This document shows, piece by piece, positions 63,644 to 64,000 of a stretch of DNA of 64,000 bases (within the stretch, counting starts at the first letter, position 1; each line of letters starts with the position of its first letter). The notes under the pieces were generated by a model. The model did no database searches. It was not told the DNA's origin and was given only the letters and a program-made list of their open reading frames with translations. Both the position numbers and the translations under genes were made by a program. The stretch comes from Siphlonurus alternatus (taxonomy: Eukaryota > Arthropoda > Insecta > Ephemeroptera > Siphlonuridae), in contig OX463786.1 in the NCBI GenBank assembly GCA_949825025.1, positions 10,902,387 to 10,966,386 on the forward strand, in the 5' to 3' direction.

Positions 63644-64000
63644 ACTACAAAAAAAAGTAGCACTGTCAAAGGTGCCGCTTTCATCGCCAGCGCTATGCTG
63701 TCAAATCTTTGACGTCCTTAAACAGACTGTTCGAACGCGTCGCTTATTTTAAAGCAGAATTTCTCGAAACTTGATGAAAAATGTCGAGGTTTCTTAACTT
63801 GATGTCTTTTTTGGGCCATCTTTCCAGTATAACAGTCTTTGGATAATACATTATACAAGTAGACTTTTGTCTTTTTTATTTTTGTGTGTGTGTGTTTGTG
63901 TGTGTGTTTTGTGTTGTTAAGAGTCTATCGTTACTTAATTTAAGATAAAGTTCTTCGAAAAAGGGGAGAGTCACAAGGAAATAATATATAGAGTTTATTT
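63644..64000. other. Non-coding window end
   Basis: A short (TG)n lies near 63886-63908. No gene seen. Confidence 0.5.

Overview
The window is AT-rich, intron-sized DNA from an animal nuclear genome, probably an invertebrate and perhaps an arthropod. The evidence is very long (AG)n and (TA)n microsatellites, many TIR transposons and MITEs with classic target-site duplications, a CR1/L2/Jockey-type LINE, and one short GC-rich coding exon with GT-AG borders. The taxon is inferred from repeat style only; no marker gene is present. There are no bacterial operons, rRNA genes or CRISPR arrays. 200 Ns at 44217-44416 mark an assembly gap.

Host coding content is almost nil. One convincing exon lies on the minus strand at 27183-27300 (39 codons, phase 0 to 1). 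Its donor site is embedded in a degenerate tandem array (26490-27180) that carries further donor-like copies. A second, spliced gene relic on the plus strand (12693-12784 joined to 14426-14684) sits inside a 3.4 kb element with CACTG termini. Its intron has been swollen by three interleaved palindromic MITEs.

Layout. 0-11 kb: AT-rich DNA with a 154-bp (AG)n tract, palindromic MITEs (2175, 3105, 4626, 7303), a TA-flanked MITE (8253), a Tc1/mariner-like MITE (8632) and a hAT-type MITE (10851). 11.9-15.4 kb: the CACTG element. 15.6-23 kb: further MITEs in otherwise blank DNA. 23.4-25.7 kb: a non-autonomous hAT element inserted in (TA)n. 26.5-27.6 kb: tandem repeat, exon and hairpin MITE. 29.6-37.8 kb: a distinct GC-richer block made of three consecutive tandem arrays (about 449-bp, 520-bp and 180-bp units) followed by a 1.6 kb GC-rich segment. 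38.7-46.7 kb: MITEs, several nested in one another. 55.3-57.9 kb: a 5'-truncated LINE with an open reverse-transcriptase frame. 60.2-62.6 kb: a three-level nest (Harbinger-type MITE, then a hAT element, then a 745-bp foldback), with a perfect 32-bp hairpin at the hAT junction. 63.3-63.6 kb: one more palindromic MITE.

The parts do not form a pathway. The window reads as intron or intergenic DNA shaped by successive DNA-transposon insertions, and the insertion order can be read from target-site duplications.
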